Shown: piece by piece, positions 50,527-59,094 of the stretch
Layout of the letters: each line of letters starts with the position of its first letter
Numbering within the stretch: position 1 is the first letter of the stretch
Assembly: GCA_042095055.1 (NCBI GenBank)
Contig: JBELBZ010000002.1
Location: 62,001-126,000, forward strand
Length of the DNA: 64,000 nucleotides
DNA from: UBA8752 sp042095055
GTDB taxonomy: Bacteria; Bacteroidota; Bacteroidia; Flavobacteriales_D; Sanyastnellaceae
Direction of reading: 5' to 3'
Notes under the pieces: generated by a model
Databases searched by the model: none
Told to the model about the DNA's origin: nothing
What the model saw: the letters and a program-made list of their open reading frames with translations, nothing else
Program-made: the position numbers and the translations under genes

Positions 50527-51386
50527 GGCGTCCAAGGGAGGTCAAGACAGTTCAAAACCTCACCATTGGCATTGGTGAGGACCGCCAGCACGTGGCTGTT
50601 TTCTTGGACCCATTCGGGGTCCCATTGGATGGTGTAATCTTCCTGAATGGTGCTCCCAGCCGTGGGATTGGTGGTCACCACCAAACCGTCGGCTCCGCTC
50701 AAGCTGCCACGCAACAGGTGGTTGTGCTCGAAATCAGGGATGACCTCCGGATCGTTTCCGTAATCCAATTGGGCCGCGATGAGGTTGTTCTCGGAGATGA
50801 GCAACGCCAATCGCACATCACCTTGTATGGCTTCTGCAAACGTGGCGTGCACATGGAGGTGCACATTGTCTGCGGCTGATGGATCGGGTATGGCAGCACC
50901 TTGCAGATGGGCGGGAGGTGTCAGAGCAAGCTCGGCATTGACTGTGTTGGTCCAATTGTTGGGAGAAACCACAGCTCCAGGTCCTCCGCGGCGGTTGACG
51001 CGGCCCATGGGGTTGGCCTGAACGTCGAGTTGGTCCCAGTAGAAGTTGGACTCTGGGTTGGTCCAGTCCGTGTCAAAAGGGGCATTGCTGACAGCGGCCA
51101 ACGAGCCGGCATGGATGGCCAGCAAGTGAACCAGACCGTCGTGTTCTTCGGCAAGTTGTGTGGCCAGCTCTCCAGCTGGGGGACAGTTTCCGCATTGGTG
51201 GGCCGTGAAGTCTTCGAGGAGCACGTGCTGGGGACCTGTCGTCATGGCCTCGAACTCGGGCGCAGGGGCTTCACCGTTGTAGTTGATGGTGAGCGGAACA
51301 ATGGGGTCGTCGATGGTGTCGCACCCTGTGACCAACAAGGCAGCAACGGCCATCACTGTGGCCAATCTTGTAGAGGTGGAGATCAT
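50523..51386 (-). CDS. Omp28-related lipoprotein with thioredoxin-like CxxC
   Basis: The 287-residue protein has a lipoprotein signal (AVAALLVTGCDTIDD). The N-terminal domain begins VLLEDFTAHQCGNCPPAGELA, the Omp28-type pattern that resembles the thioredoxin active-site region with a CGNC pair, followed by LLAIHAGSL. The C-terminal domain is beta-rich (NVHLHVHATFAEAIQGDVRLALLISEN, then SHVLAVLTNANGEVLN). Omp28 proteins are outer-membrane or surface lipoproteins of Bacteroidota, first described as adhesin-like in Porphyromonas. Whether CGNC is redox-active is not known. It overlaps the genes on both sides by one to four bases. Confidence 0.85.
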   Translation of the reverse strand: MISTSTRLATVMAVAALLVTGCDTIDDPIVPLTINYNGEAPAPEFEAMTTGPQHVLLEDFTAHQCGNCPPAGELATQLAEEHDGLVHLLAIHAGSLAAVSNAPFDTDWTNPESNFYWDQLDVQANPMGRVNRRGGPGAVVSPNNWTNTVNAELALTPPAHLQGAAIPDPSAADNVHLHVHATFAEAIQGDVRLALLISENNLIAAQLDYGNDPEVIPDFEHNHLLRGSLSGADGLVVTTNPTAGSTIQEDYTIQWDPEWVQENSHVLAVLTNANGEVLNCLDLPWTP

Positions 51387-53101
51387 CAGAAACTGCTTGT
51401 AAAGGTGATTTCGAAACCGTTGGACGCAGGCACTGCTCGGCAGACGCCACCAATGCAGAAGATCCCTTCGCGCCGTTTTCCGTAGCCAACCGAGAGGCGG
51501 TGGGCGCCTTCGATGCGGCCGACAGTGCCATACAAATAGTGAACGCGTTGTTCGGGGTTAGGGTTGCCGAAGTTGTACTGGTCCAGCACGGAGAAGAACC
51601 AATGGGGGCTCACGGAGTATTCCGCGAGAACCGTAGCCCAGTCTCCCTTGTCCTGTTTGACCGGCTTCATTTCTCCGTCGACCTCCTTCATGTCGGTGCC
51701 GGTGAACAGGGCTTGCAGTTCTGTGCGGAGGCTGTGCCCTTTTTTGATGCGGATTTGCGTTTCCACCACGTGGACGTTGGCGTTGACAATGCCCTTGTAG
51801 TCTGTGGTGACGGGGGTAGCGAGGGTATTGAAGTCAAAGTGGAAGAACGCGTACTTGGCCTTAAAGCCCTTCGAGAATTTCCGGCTGATGTCGAAGTTGA
51901 TGTCGCGGATGTACAGGTCTTCTCCGGCCTTCCAGCTGTTGCGTTCATACCCGTATACGGCTCCGTCTGTCCCTGTCAAGTTTGTGGTGTCAAGGCAGCT
52001 GGCGGTGGCGTATTGGAAACTGATTTTGGTGCCGTACTTGCCGCCAAGCTTGCTCTTTCTGGGGATGGTATAGAATACTTCTGCAGACCATCCGACTTCA
52101 CCTTGGACCACGGTCGCATAAGGATACAGCGTTGCAGCGAGGTTGTAGGTGTGCTGCTTGGTGATGGCAGGGATGTAGTTGACCGGGAGATCGAAGAGCT
52201 GGAGGTTCCGGTCAGAGCGGAACTGCATGTTGTCGACGCCTTTGAAACCGAGGTTGATGCCCAGCCCTTTTGTGGACCAACCTGCGTTGAGCAAGATGCC
52301 TTCACCACCTCGATAGGTGTAGCCGTTGTCCGCATTGGGGTCGTTGATCTTTCGGACGTATTCACCCATGAATTGGAACCCGCCTTTTTGGACCTGTGCC
52401 CGGTACCCCCAAGAACCGACGTTTTGGGGGAGCTCCAGAATGAGGGTGTCTTTGGAGATGGTGCTGCCTTCTTGGAAGCGGGAGACAAAGCTGGCACCTA
52501 GGGTTACGCGGGTGCCGGCCGATGCCCAGCGTTCGAAGGCGTCGTTGAGGTTGATTTCCCCATCAAATGCACGGATGATGCCGGGGCTGTTGATCAGCCT
52601 AGAGTCGAAATCAAAACGCTGTTTTCCGACGAGGCTTTTGAGGGTGACGCCATTGGCAGGCCGCAGAATGAGGCGGAACCCATCCATGGCGTTGTCGATG
52701 CCCAAGTTGCGCTCTTCATAGGAGCGCAGGACCAGCCCGGAACCGAATTGCTCGTAGAAGTTTCCAATGGTGACTTCGAAGTGTTCCTTGGAATAGTTGG
52801 CGTAGCGATAACCTATGCCAGAGCCTCTGAAGCGCCCGGGATATCCGAGGATGGGGTCGAGGTAGCTCTCATAACGCATGCCTGCGGAGAAGTCGCCGCG
52901 GGTGTAGATGAGGTTGCCAAAGGCGTTGAAGCCGGTTTTGCCCGGGGGTACCTGCGCACCAATGAGGGTGTCCTCTTGGTACGTCTGGAAGAGCATTTGC
53001 ACATTGCCCGTGATTTGGCCGGTGGCTGGTTCGTCCTGGGCCAGGGCCATCCAAGGGCAAATGATGGCCAGCGTCCAGGCCAGTTTCAGCATGTGCTTCA
53101 T
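51386..53101 (-). CDS. DUF6029-family outer-membrane protein
   Basis: The 571-residue product has a signal peptide (LAWTLAIICPWMALAQ) and a beta-barrel pattern along its whole length: SGMRYESYL-like strands, GSGIGYRYANYSKEHFEVTIGNFYEQFGSGLVLRSYEERNLG (positions about 85-130), then GVTLKSLVGKQRF and GVDNMQFRSDRNLQ, ending in GFEITFTSSF with a terminal phenylalanine. 'F.v.iGnfyeqfGsGl.lR.yee..LG.Dna..G' is the hallmark of DUF6029 proteins, which stand next to Omp28 and thioredoxin genes in many Bacteroidota. The start at 53101 overlaps the TlpA-like stop (ATGA). Function unknown. Confidence 0.85.
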   Translation of the reverse strand: MKHMLKLAWTLAIICPWMALAQDEPATGQITGNVQMLFQTYQEDTLIGAQVPPGKTGFNAFGNLIYTRGDFSAGMRYESYLDPILGYPGRFRGSGIGYRYANYSKEHFEVTIGNFYEQFGSGLVLRSYEERNLGIDNAMDGFRLILRPANGVTLKSLVGKQRFDFDSRLINSPGIIRAFDGEINLNDAFERWASAGTRVTLGASFVSRFQEGSTISKDTLILELPQNVGSWGYRAQVQKGGFQFMGEYVRKINDPNADNGYTYRGGEGILLNAGWSTKGLGINLGFKGVDNMQFRSDRNLQLFDLPVNYIPAITKQHTYNLAATLYPYATVVQGEVGWSAEVFYTIPRKSKLGGKYGTKISFQYATASCLDTTNLTGTDGAVYGYERNSWKAGEDLYIRDINFDISRKFSKGFKAKYAFFHFDFNTLATPVTTDYKGIVNANVHVVETQIRIKKGHSLRTELQALFTGTDMKEVDGEMKPVKQDKGDWATVLAEYSVSPHWFFSVLDQYNFGNPNPEQRVHYLYGTVGRIEGAHRLSVGYGKRREGIFCIGGVCRAVPASNGFEITFTSSF

Positions 53102-53589
53102 TCGCCAGCGAGCTTCATCAGTTCCTCGTACAGTTCTTCTTCGTCGCCGTCGGCGTAGTTGTTGTGCTGCCAGACCACTTGGCCCTCGGCATTGACCAAA
53201 AATGTGTGGGGGACGTTGTTGACCTGCATCGCCCGCGCAAAAGCCTTGTTGGGGTCGAGCAGCACCTTGTAGTCCCATCCGACGCTGTTGACATAGGGCT
53301 TGACCCGCATCATGCTGCGTGGATCGTCAATGGAGACCGCGACCAGTTCTACGCCCGTTTCTTCTTGCCAATCTGGGTAGAGGTCAGCGTAGTTGTTGAG
53401 CTCGCGTTTGCAAGGGCTGCACCAGGTGGCCCAAAAACAAAAGAGCACGGGCCCATCGGCCTCCTCGACAAGGGAGCGGGTATCAACCGTCAGGTCACCG
53501 AGGTCTTTCAATTCAATCGATGGCACTTCTTGTGCATGCACAACGGCACAACCACAGGCCAGAAGAAGGAGGAGGTTTCGAATCATCAT
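53098..53589 (-). CDS. TlpA-like periplasmic thioredoxin
   Basis: The 163-residue product has a signal or lipoprotein-type leader (NLLLLLACGCAVVHAQ) and a thioredoxin fold with active site FWATWCSPCKRELN. The TlpA/AhpC features VELVAVSIDD and the cis-proline segment NNVPHTFLVNAEGQVVW are present. It probably reduces or exchanges disulfides in exported proteins. Being the first gene of the operon with Omp28 and DUF6029 proteins, it may act on those. The start was set at the first of two ATG codons (53589); the second is three bases inside. The next gene's ATG overlaps its stop (ATGA). Confidence 0.88.
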   Translation of the reverse strand: MMIRNLLLLLACGCAVVHAQEVPSIELKDLGDLTVDTRSLVEEADGPVLFCFWATWCSPCKRELNNYADLYPDWQEETGVELVAVSIDDPRSMMRVKPYVNSVGWDYKVLLDPNKAFARAMQVNNVPHTFLVNAEGQVVWQHNNYADGDEEELYEELMKLAGE

Positions 53590-53608
53590 GTTGCAGAATC
53601 TGCAAGAA

Positions 53609-53645
53609 AAGAAAGACCGACGAGGCAATGCCCCATCGGTCTTCC
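53609..53645 (-). terminator. Terminator after the T9SS-sorted thioredoxin-fold gene
   Basis: On the minus strand AAGACCGA pairs with TCGGTCTT around a GC-rich loop and is followed by TCTTTTC. It lies about 20 bases after the stop at 53667 and before the TlpA-like start, so these are separate transcripts. Confidence 0.75.
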
Positions 53646-53666
53646 AAAAAATCGATATCTGAAGTA

Positions 53667-55133
53667 TTACTTCTTGGTCACGCGCAGGGTTGAGGTGGTC
53701 TCACCAGCGGTCAAAGTGACCAGGTAGATTCCGGACTCAACACCAGCGAGGTCGAGCTGCAAGCGGCTGTTGCCGGCAGACATGGTGCCCATGTCCTGAG
53801 ACATGACGCGCTGACCGAGCAAGTTGACGACGTCCAAGCGCACTTCTTCTGAACCCGTGAGGTTCAAGTCAACCCAAGCCACATTCTCAACGGGGTTGGG
53901 GTAAACATTGAAAGAAGTTTCAGCCACCTCCTCTTCGAGGCCGACTACAGTTTGCACGTCAGCTGCGCGGGTCTCTGAATCGAAACCATAGCTTCCGTTG
54001 TATCCGTAGACCATGCTGTAGTTAGACAGATCATCATTGAGGGTGTACACGTAGCAAGCTCCGTCAACGCTGCCCCACTGGCTTCCGAAGAGGCCGTCAC
54101 CGTAATCGTCCGTGAGGGTGAAAGTGTAGCAACCTGTGGAAGGCACACCCACGTACTCCTCATAGGTTGTGGTGTTGGCATATGTGTTTGGAGAAACAGA
54201 GGCTACAACGTCGCCGTCAGCGTCAGCAATCTCCCAACCGGTCTCTGCACCCCAGCCATCGGTTTCGATGTAGATGTAGAAAAGGGTAGTGGCTTCCGTT
54301 GCGCCGTCAACACTGCCGAACAACACGTCATTGGCTTCGTTCATGTCTCCGCTGGTGATGCGGATGCTGAAGTCGGTGCTGCCATTAAACTGGTATGATC
54401 CCATTTGAACGTCTTCAATCTCGTAGGTATTGAGGTCGCCGTTCCAATCGTAAGACATCACGCTAGAACCGTCGATGAACAACTCGAGCGTAGCGCTGGT
54501 CAGGTTGTCCAATCCGAGGTTCATCAACTGAGCGCTCACCGCGGATGGGCTGTTGCTGCAAGTGATGGTCTCACCGGTGTAGCTCAACACTGCCGCATCG
54601 TTGGCCATGGTGGCTGCAGCGCAGTCATTGGCAAACAAAATGGACGCGTGGTCATCAGCGCTGACTTGGCTGCTTTCCATGAGCATGCGGTTGGGGCAGA
54701 TGGTGTAGATGGTGGGGTAGTAAGCACCAGCGTAATCATCAAAAATGCTACCGCCGTTGTCGATGATGGGGTAACCCGTTCCTTCGATCCAGTTTCCTTG
54801 GGTTGCAGTGCCAGTTCCTTCGAGGTCCTCAGGCGTTGTGGTATCGTCAGCTTCGATGAAGAAGACATACACCTCGTCGGTTCCATCAGGACCATAAGTC
54901 TCCCAGATGTCTTCGAGGGCACCGGTGTTGTGATAGCTCCAGCAAGGTCCGCACCATGTGGCGGAGAAGTCGATGATGACTTTCTTCCCTTCGTCGAGCA
55001 GGCTGTAAAGGTTGTGCTCTACTCCGTTGAGGTCCTCAGCGGTCCAGTCCGGGGCGATGCTGCCGTCGGGCAATTGAGCCGAAACGTTCAAACTGATAAA
55101 GAGCGCAAGCAGCGCGATGTAAATGTGCTTCAT
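53667..55133 (-). CDS. T9SS-sorted protein with N-terminal thioredoxin-fold domain
   Basis: The 488-residue protein has a signal peptide (YIALLALFISLNVSAQ). A thioredoxin-like domain (about 20-190) carries DFSATWCGPCWSYHNTG and the segment YYPTIYTICPN with the cis-proline. Next comes a beta-rich region (about 200-400) with a GCYTFTLTDDYGDGLFG repeat-like motif, and then a typical type A sorting domain from NVYPNPVENVAWVDLNL through LLGQRVMSQDMG to GIYLVTLTAGETTSTLRVTKK. It should cross the outer membrane by the type IX route and end up on or outside the cell. On the minus strand TATATTTA, upstream of the ATG, resembles a -7 box. Such secreted thioredoxin-fold proteins are common in Flavobacteriales; their substrate is not known. 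Confidence 0.9.
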   Translation of the reverse strand: MKHIYIALLALFISLNVSAQLPDGSIAPDWTAEDLNGVEHNLYSLLDEGKKVIIDFSATWCGPCWSYHNTGALEDIWETYGPDGTDEVYVFFIEADDTTTPEDLEGTGTATQGNWIEGTGYPIIDNGGSIFDDYAGAYYPTIYTICPNRMLMESSQVSADDHASILFANDCAAATMANDAAVLSYTGETITCSNSPSAVSAQLMNLGLDNLTSATLELFIDGSSVMSYDWNGDLNTYEIEDVQMGSYQFNGSTDFSIRITSGDMNEANDVLFGSVDGATEATTLFYIYIETDGWGAETGWEIADADGDVVASVSPNTYANTTTYEEYVGVPSTGCYTFTLTDDYGDGLFGSQWGSVDGACYVYTLNDDLSNYSMVYGYNGSYGFDSETRAADVQTVVGLEEEVAETSFNVYPNPVENVAWVDLNLTGSEEVRLDVVNLLGQRVMSQDMGTMSAGNSRLQLDLAGVESGIYLVTLTAGETTSTLRVTKK

Positions 55134-55318
55134 TGAGCAGGGTTTTGAGTTGTTTGATTCCTTAATCCTTTCAGGGGACGTAAATATAGCGGTGCAGGGC
55201 AATATTTTGCCTGTGGCAGGGTTTTTAGGCGGTTGGAGCAGGGTTCTCAAGGTTTTAGAGGCCCTCATCATGGTGTAAAGCCGTTTGGGAGGGCGTCATT
55301 TTGGTCTTTTTTGCAGGC

Positions 55319-55326
55319 TATCTTTG
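55319..55326 (+). promoter_or_regulatory. -7 promoter box of the T9SS-sorted 264-residue protein
   Basis: TATCTTTG matches TAnnTTTG exactly and ends four bases (CGCC) before the ATG at 55331. A TTTG lies 15 bases upstream of it, slightly closer than usual. The message would be leaderless or nearly so. The 197-base divergent gap otherwise carries only the promoter region of the minus-strand gene. Confidence 0.55.
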
Positions 55327-55330
55327 CGCC

Positions 55331-56125
55331 ATGCGTCCAAATTTCGTCCTGTTCCAGCGCTGGGGAATGTTCTCAGCCATCTTGGCCTTCTCGGTGATCG
55401 GTTCTGCCCAAGGTCCCACTTTGATTGACCCTGTTGAAGTTGTCGAAGGAAGCCCCTCTGATACCGTGATGGTCGCAGAGTGGTTTGTGACCAACGCATC
55501 GGAAAACCCCATGACTTTATATGTGGAGCGCAATGTGTTGCAGGTGGTTGACCCCATGAATTTGCCCTACACCCCAGGCAATGACGGTGCCTATGAGCGC
55601 TTTTGCTGGGCGGGTACCTGCTACCCCTACGGAGCTTCTTCCAGCGCATTGTCTTTGGCCATTACGCTGGAGCCGTCCGACACGACCGGCATCAATGCTT
55701 TCGGGGCGGAAGATTGGTTGATTTCCGATTACTACCCCAATGGTGTGGCGGGAGTCACGGCGCTGGAATATTGTTTCAAAGCTACTGAGCAGGGGGTGCC
55801 TGAGGTGTGCCATACCGTTTTGTTTTGTGCAGGAACAGAAGAAGGGGAGTGTGTTCTTTCCGTGGAAAGCGAGGCGTCTTTTGGATTTGAGACATTGGCT
55901 CCGAACCCAGTGGTCGGTCATTCCGCGCTCTCTTATTTGGCCCCTGAGGGAGGTCAACTGTTGATTTTGGACTTGACAGGGCGTGAAATGAAGCGGGTGC
56001 CGTTGGCACCAGGCCGGGGAACCGTTTGGATTGATGCACAGGACTTTGAGCCTGGCGTTTACCTCCATGCTTTTGAGATGGGCGGCCGGATTTTGCAAAC
56101 GCGCAAGTTCAGCGTCGCTCGTTGA
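55331..56125 (+). CDS. Small T9SS-sorted secreted protein
   Basis: The 264-residue product has a signal peptide (MFSAILAFSVIGSAQG). A beta-sandwich-like domain follows: EVVEGSPSDTVMVAEWFVTNASENPMTL (about residues 35-62), then CWAGTCYPYG and LEYCFKATEQGVPEVCHTV. A type A sorting domain begins at LAPNPVVGHSALSYLAPEGG and ends VYLHAFEMGGRILQTRKFSV. Cysteines pair plausibly within the first domain. It is a single gene: the malic enzyme gene starts 76 bases downstream and the divergent neighbour is the T9SS-sorted thioredoxin-fold protein. Function unknown. Confidence 0.85.
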   Translation: MRPNFVLFQRWGMFSAILAFSVIGSAQGPTLIDPVEVVEGSPSDTVMVAEWFVTNASENPMTLYVERNVLQVVDPMNLPYTPGNDGAYERFCWAGTCYPYGASSSALSLAITLEPSDTTGINAFGAEDWLISDYYPNGVAGVTALEYCFKATEQGVPEVCHTVLFCAGTEEGECVLSVESEASFGFETLAPNPVVGHSALSYLAPEGGQLLILDLTGREMKRVPLAPGRGTVWIDAQDFEPGVYLHAFEMGGRILQTRKFSVAR

Positions 56126-56201
56126 GGAGAAATCGCCGCTTGGCGGTTTGGTCTGCGTCGGTGTTGGGACCATCTTCGCGTTTTAAGACACCACCCATTC
56201 A

Positions 56202-58472
56202 ATGAGCAGCATCCGCAGGAAAGAGGCGCTGGATTACCACAGCCGTGGTCGGCGTGGTAAGGTGGAGGTCATTCCATCCAAGCCCTACAGTTCACAACGC
56301 GATTTGAGTCTGGCCTATTCGCCAGGTGTCGCAGAGCCGTGCTTGGAGATTGCACAAAATCCAAACGATGTATACCGCTACACGGCCAAGGGCAACTTGG
56401 TGGCGGTGATCTCCAATGGAACGGCCGTTTTGGGGCTGGGCAACATCGGTCCAGAAGCCTCCAAGCCTGTGATGGAAGGCAAAGGGGTCTTGTTCAAAGT
56501 CTTTGCGGACCTCGATTGCTTTGACATCGAAGTCGATGCGCAGGATGTAGATACGTTCGTGCAGACCGTCAAGGCCATTGCGCCCACTTTTGGTGGCATC
56601 AACTTGGAGGACATCAAGGCCCCGGAGGCCTTTGAAATTGAACGTCGGCTCAAAGAAGAGTTGGACATCCCGGTCATGCACGATGACCAGCACGGAACAG
56701 CCATCATCAGTGGTGCGGCCTTGATCAATGCGTTGGAGTTGGCAGGCAAACAGGCCGAAGCCATCAAGATGGTGGTGAGTGGTGCGGGTGCGTCGGCGAT
56801 GGCGTGCACGGACCTCTACATGCAGTTGGGTGTCAAGCGCGAAAACATCGCTGTTTTTGACAGCAAGGGACACCTGCATAAGGGACGAGAAGGCCTCGGT
56901 GAGCGCAAGCAAAATCTGGCCCATTCCGATGTAGAGATTCCTTCGCTTGGGGCGGCCATGCAGGGGGCAGATGTCTTTATCGGTTTGAGCCGCGGAAACC
57001 TTGTAAGTGCAGACATGGTCGCGGCCATGGCCGACAATCCCATTGTCTTCGCTTTGGCCAATCCGGACCCGGAAATTCCTTACGAAGAGGCCAAGCGTGC
57101 CCGGCCCGATGTGATCATGGCCACAGGCCGCAGCGATCACCCCAACCAAGTCAACAACGTTTTGGGCTTTCCCTTCATTTTTAGGGGGGCCATGGATGTC
57201 CGGGCCACGGCCATCAACGACGAGATGAAAATGGCTGCGGTACATGCCATTGCCGCCCTCGCAAAGGAGAACGTGCCCGACGAAGTCAACGAGGCCTATG
57301 AAGAGCGCGGGCTCGGATTTGGTGTGGACTTCATCATTCCCAAGCCGATGGACCCCCGTTTGATCACAACTGTGGCGCCCGCTGTGGCTTTGGCGGCCAT
57401 GGAAAGCGGTGTGGCCCAAGAGCCCATCCGGGATTGGGACGACTACAAACGGGTGTTGGCTGAGAGGTTGGGCCAAGACAATACGTTGGTGCGGAACTTG
57501 AGCGGCCGTGCGCGGCGTCATCCCAAGCGCATCGTGTTTGCGGAGGCCGATCACTACAAGGTCCTCAAGGCGGTAGAAACGGCCCGCGATGAGGGCATTG
57601 TAGAACCTGTATTGCTCGGTTCCAGGGAGCGCATTGCCGCTTTAATTGAGGAGCACCGCATTGAGTTGCCCGAAGTAGAAATCATTGACCCGGCAGACCC
57701 CATGGAGGGGCCACGGGTGGAGACTTTCGCCGGATACCTTTTGGGCAAGCGCAAGCGCAAGGGATTGACCCATTCAGAAGCATTGGGCCTGATGAAGCGG
57801 AGAACCTATTTCGGTTCCATGCTTGTAGAGACTGGTGAAGCCGATGCGGTGATCAGTGGACTCACCCGGAATTATCGGGAGAGCTTGCTGCCGGCTTTGC
57901 ATACGCTTGGCCTGGCTGAGGGCGTCAAAAAAGTAGCGGGGATGTACATCGTCCAGGCGAAGTCTGGCCCCATGTTTTTTGCGGATACGACAGTGAACCG
58001 CGATCCGACTGCTCGAGAACTGGTGGACATCACGTTGTTGACCGCCGAGGCCGTGAGGTCCATGCGCATCGTCCCGAGGATCGCCATGTTGAGCTATTCC
58101 AATTTTGGTTCAGCGGATGGACGCGATGCCGAAAAGGTGCGCGAGGCGGTCGCCATTCTTCACGAGGAACACCCCGATCTGATTGTAGACGGTGAGATGC
58201 AGGCCAATGTGGCGCTGAATGAAGAGTTGGCAGGAGAGCTGTTTCCCTTTAGCAACCTGCGCGGCAGGCGTGTGAACACCTTGATCTTCCCCAACCTGGC
58301 GGCGGGCAACATTGCCTACAAGCTGATACAGGAAATGGGCGGTTTTGAAGTGGTAGGCCCCATTTTGCTGGGCTTGCGGAAGCCTTTCCACATCCTTCAA
58401 ATGGGGTCAAGTGTGCGCGAGATTGTCAACATGGTCCGCATTGCGGCTGTAGATGCACATACGACCCCATGA
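56202..58472 (+). CDS. maeB: NADP-dependent malic enzyme with phosphotransacetylase-like domain
   Basis: MaeB converts malate to pyruvate and CO2 with reduction of NADP. The 756-residue protein has the malic domain (YSPGVAEPCLEIA, KGNLVAVISNGTAVLGLGNI, HDDQHGTAIISGAALINAL), the NADP domain (VVSGAGASAMACTDLYMQ, ALANPDPEIPYEEA) and a C-terminal phosphotransacetylase-like domain (about 430-750) that regulates the enzyme and does not catalyse acetyl transfer. The length of about 750 is usual for MaeB. The ruvA start overlaps its stop by four bases. The set maeB-ruvA-sprA is, as I recall, a common gene order in Flavobacteriales. Confidence 0.95.
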   Translation: MSSIRRKEALDYHSRGRRGKVEVIPSKPYSSQRDLSLAYSPGVAEPCLEIAQNPNDVYRYTAKGNLVAVISNGTAVLGLGNIGPEASKPVMEGKGVLFKVFADLDCFDIEVDAQDVDTFVQTVKAIAPTFGGINLEDIKAPEAFEIERRLKEELDIPVMHDDQHGTAIISGAALINALELAGKQAEAIKMVVSGAGASAMACTDLYMQLGVKRENIAVFDSKGHLHKGREGLGERKQNLAHSDVEIPSLGAAMQGADVFIGLSRGNLVSADMVAAMADNPIVFALANPDPEIPYEEAKRARPDVIMATGRSDHPNQVNNVLGFPFIFRGAMDVRATAINDEMKMAAVHAIAALAKENVPDEVNEAYEERGLGFGVDFIIPKPMDPRLITTVAPAVALAAMESGVAQEPIRDWDDYKRVLAERLGQDNTLVRNLSGRARRHPKRIVFAEADHYKVLKAVETARDEGIVEPVLLGSRERIAALIEEHRIELPEVEIIDPADPMEGPRVETFAGYLLGKRKRKGLTHSEALGLMKRRTYFGSMLVETGEADAVISGLTRNYRESLLPALHTLGLAEGVKKVAGMYIVQAKSGPMFFADTTVNRDPTARELVDITLLTAEAVRSMRIVPRIAMLSYSNFGSADGRDAEKVREAVAILHEEHPDLIVDGEMQANVALNEELAGELFPFSNLRGRRVNTLIFPNLAAGNIAYKLIQEMGGFEVVGPILLGLRKPFHILQMGSSVREIVNMVRIAAVDAHTTP

Positions 58473-59083
58473 TCCATCACCTCACCGGACAATTCACCGA
58501 GCTCACGCCCACTTATGTGATTGTGGAGTGCGCAGGCGTGGGCTACATGGTACACATCAGCTTGCACACTTCGTCCGCACTGGCGGGCCAGGTGGAAGGC
58601 AAGGTGTTGATTCATGCCGTTTATCGGGAGGACGCCCAATTGCTGTTTGGCTTTTCGGAAGCCACCGAGCGCAGTTTGTTTGTCATGCTGACCAGCGTGA
58701 GTGGTGTCGGGGCCCAGACAGCGCGCATGATTTTGAGTGGCTTGGGACCCGCTGAACTGGTTGAAGTCATCAGCCGCGGGGATGTGGCTGCTTTGAAAGC
58801 TGTGAAGGGCATCGGAGCCAAGACCGCCCAGCGTATTCTGGTGGACCTGCAGGACAAGATGGGCAAGGACCCGGCCTTTGAGGCGTCCAGTGGGAGCGTC
58901 CAAACTCCGGTGGGTCAGAAGGAATTTGCGGGCGCAAACAATACAAAGCGTTCTGATGCGTTGGGCGCATTGTGCAACCTCGGATTTGACAGGAAAAGGG
59001 TGGAGACGGTGCTCGATCAGCTGGCCGCTGAAGGAGTGGACACCGTGGAGGAATTCGTTCGGACTGCATTGAAAAGACTTTGA
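58469..59083 (+). CDS. ruvA: Holliday junction DNA helicase subunit RuvA
   Basis: RuvA binds the four-way DNA junction as a tetramer and recruits the RuvB motor. The 204-residue protein has the N-terminal OB domain (MIHHLTGQFTELTPTYVIVE), two helix-hairpin-helix motifs (VSGVGAQTARMILSGL and VKGIGAKTAQRILVDL), and the small C-terminal domain that touches RuvB (ALCNLGFDRKRVETVLDQ). Length and order are normal. It overlaps maeB by four bases and sprA starts 11 bases after its stop. It is distant from ruvB, which lies at the other end of the window. Confidence 0.96.
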   Translation: MIHHLTGQFTELTPTYVIVECAGVGYMVHISLHTSSALAGQVEGKVLIHAVYREDAQLLFGFSEATERSLFVMLTSVSGVGAQTARMILSGLGPAELVEVISRGDVAALKAVKGIGAKTAQRILVDLQDKMGKDPAFEASSGSVQTPVGQKEFAGANNTKRSDALGALCNLGFDRKRVETVLDQLAAEGVDTVEEFVRTALKRL

Positions 59084-59094
59084 CCCACTTGAGC

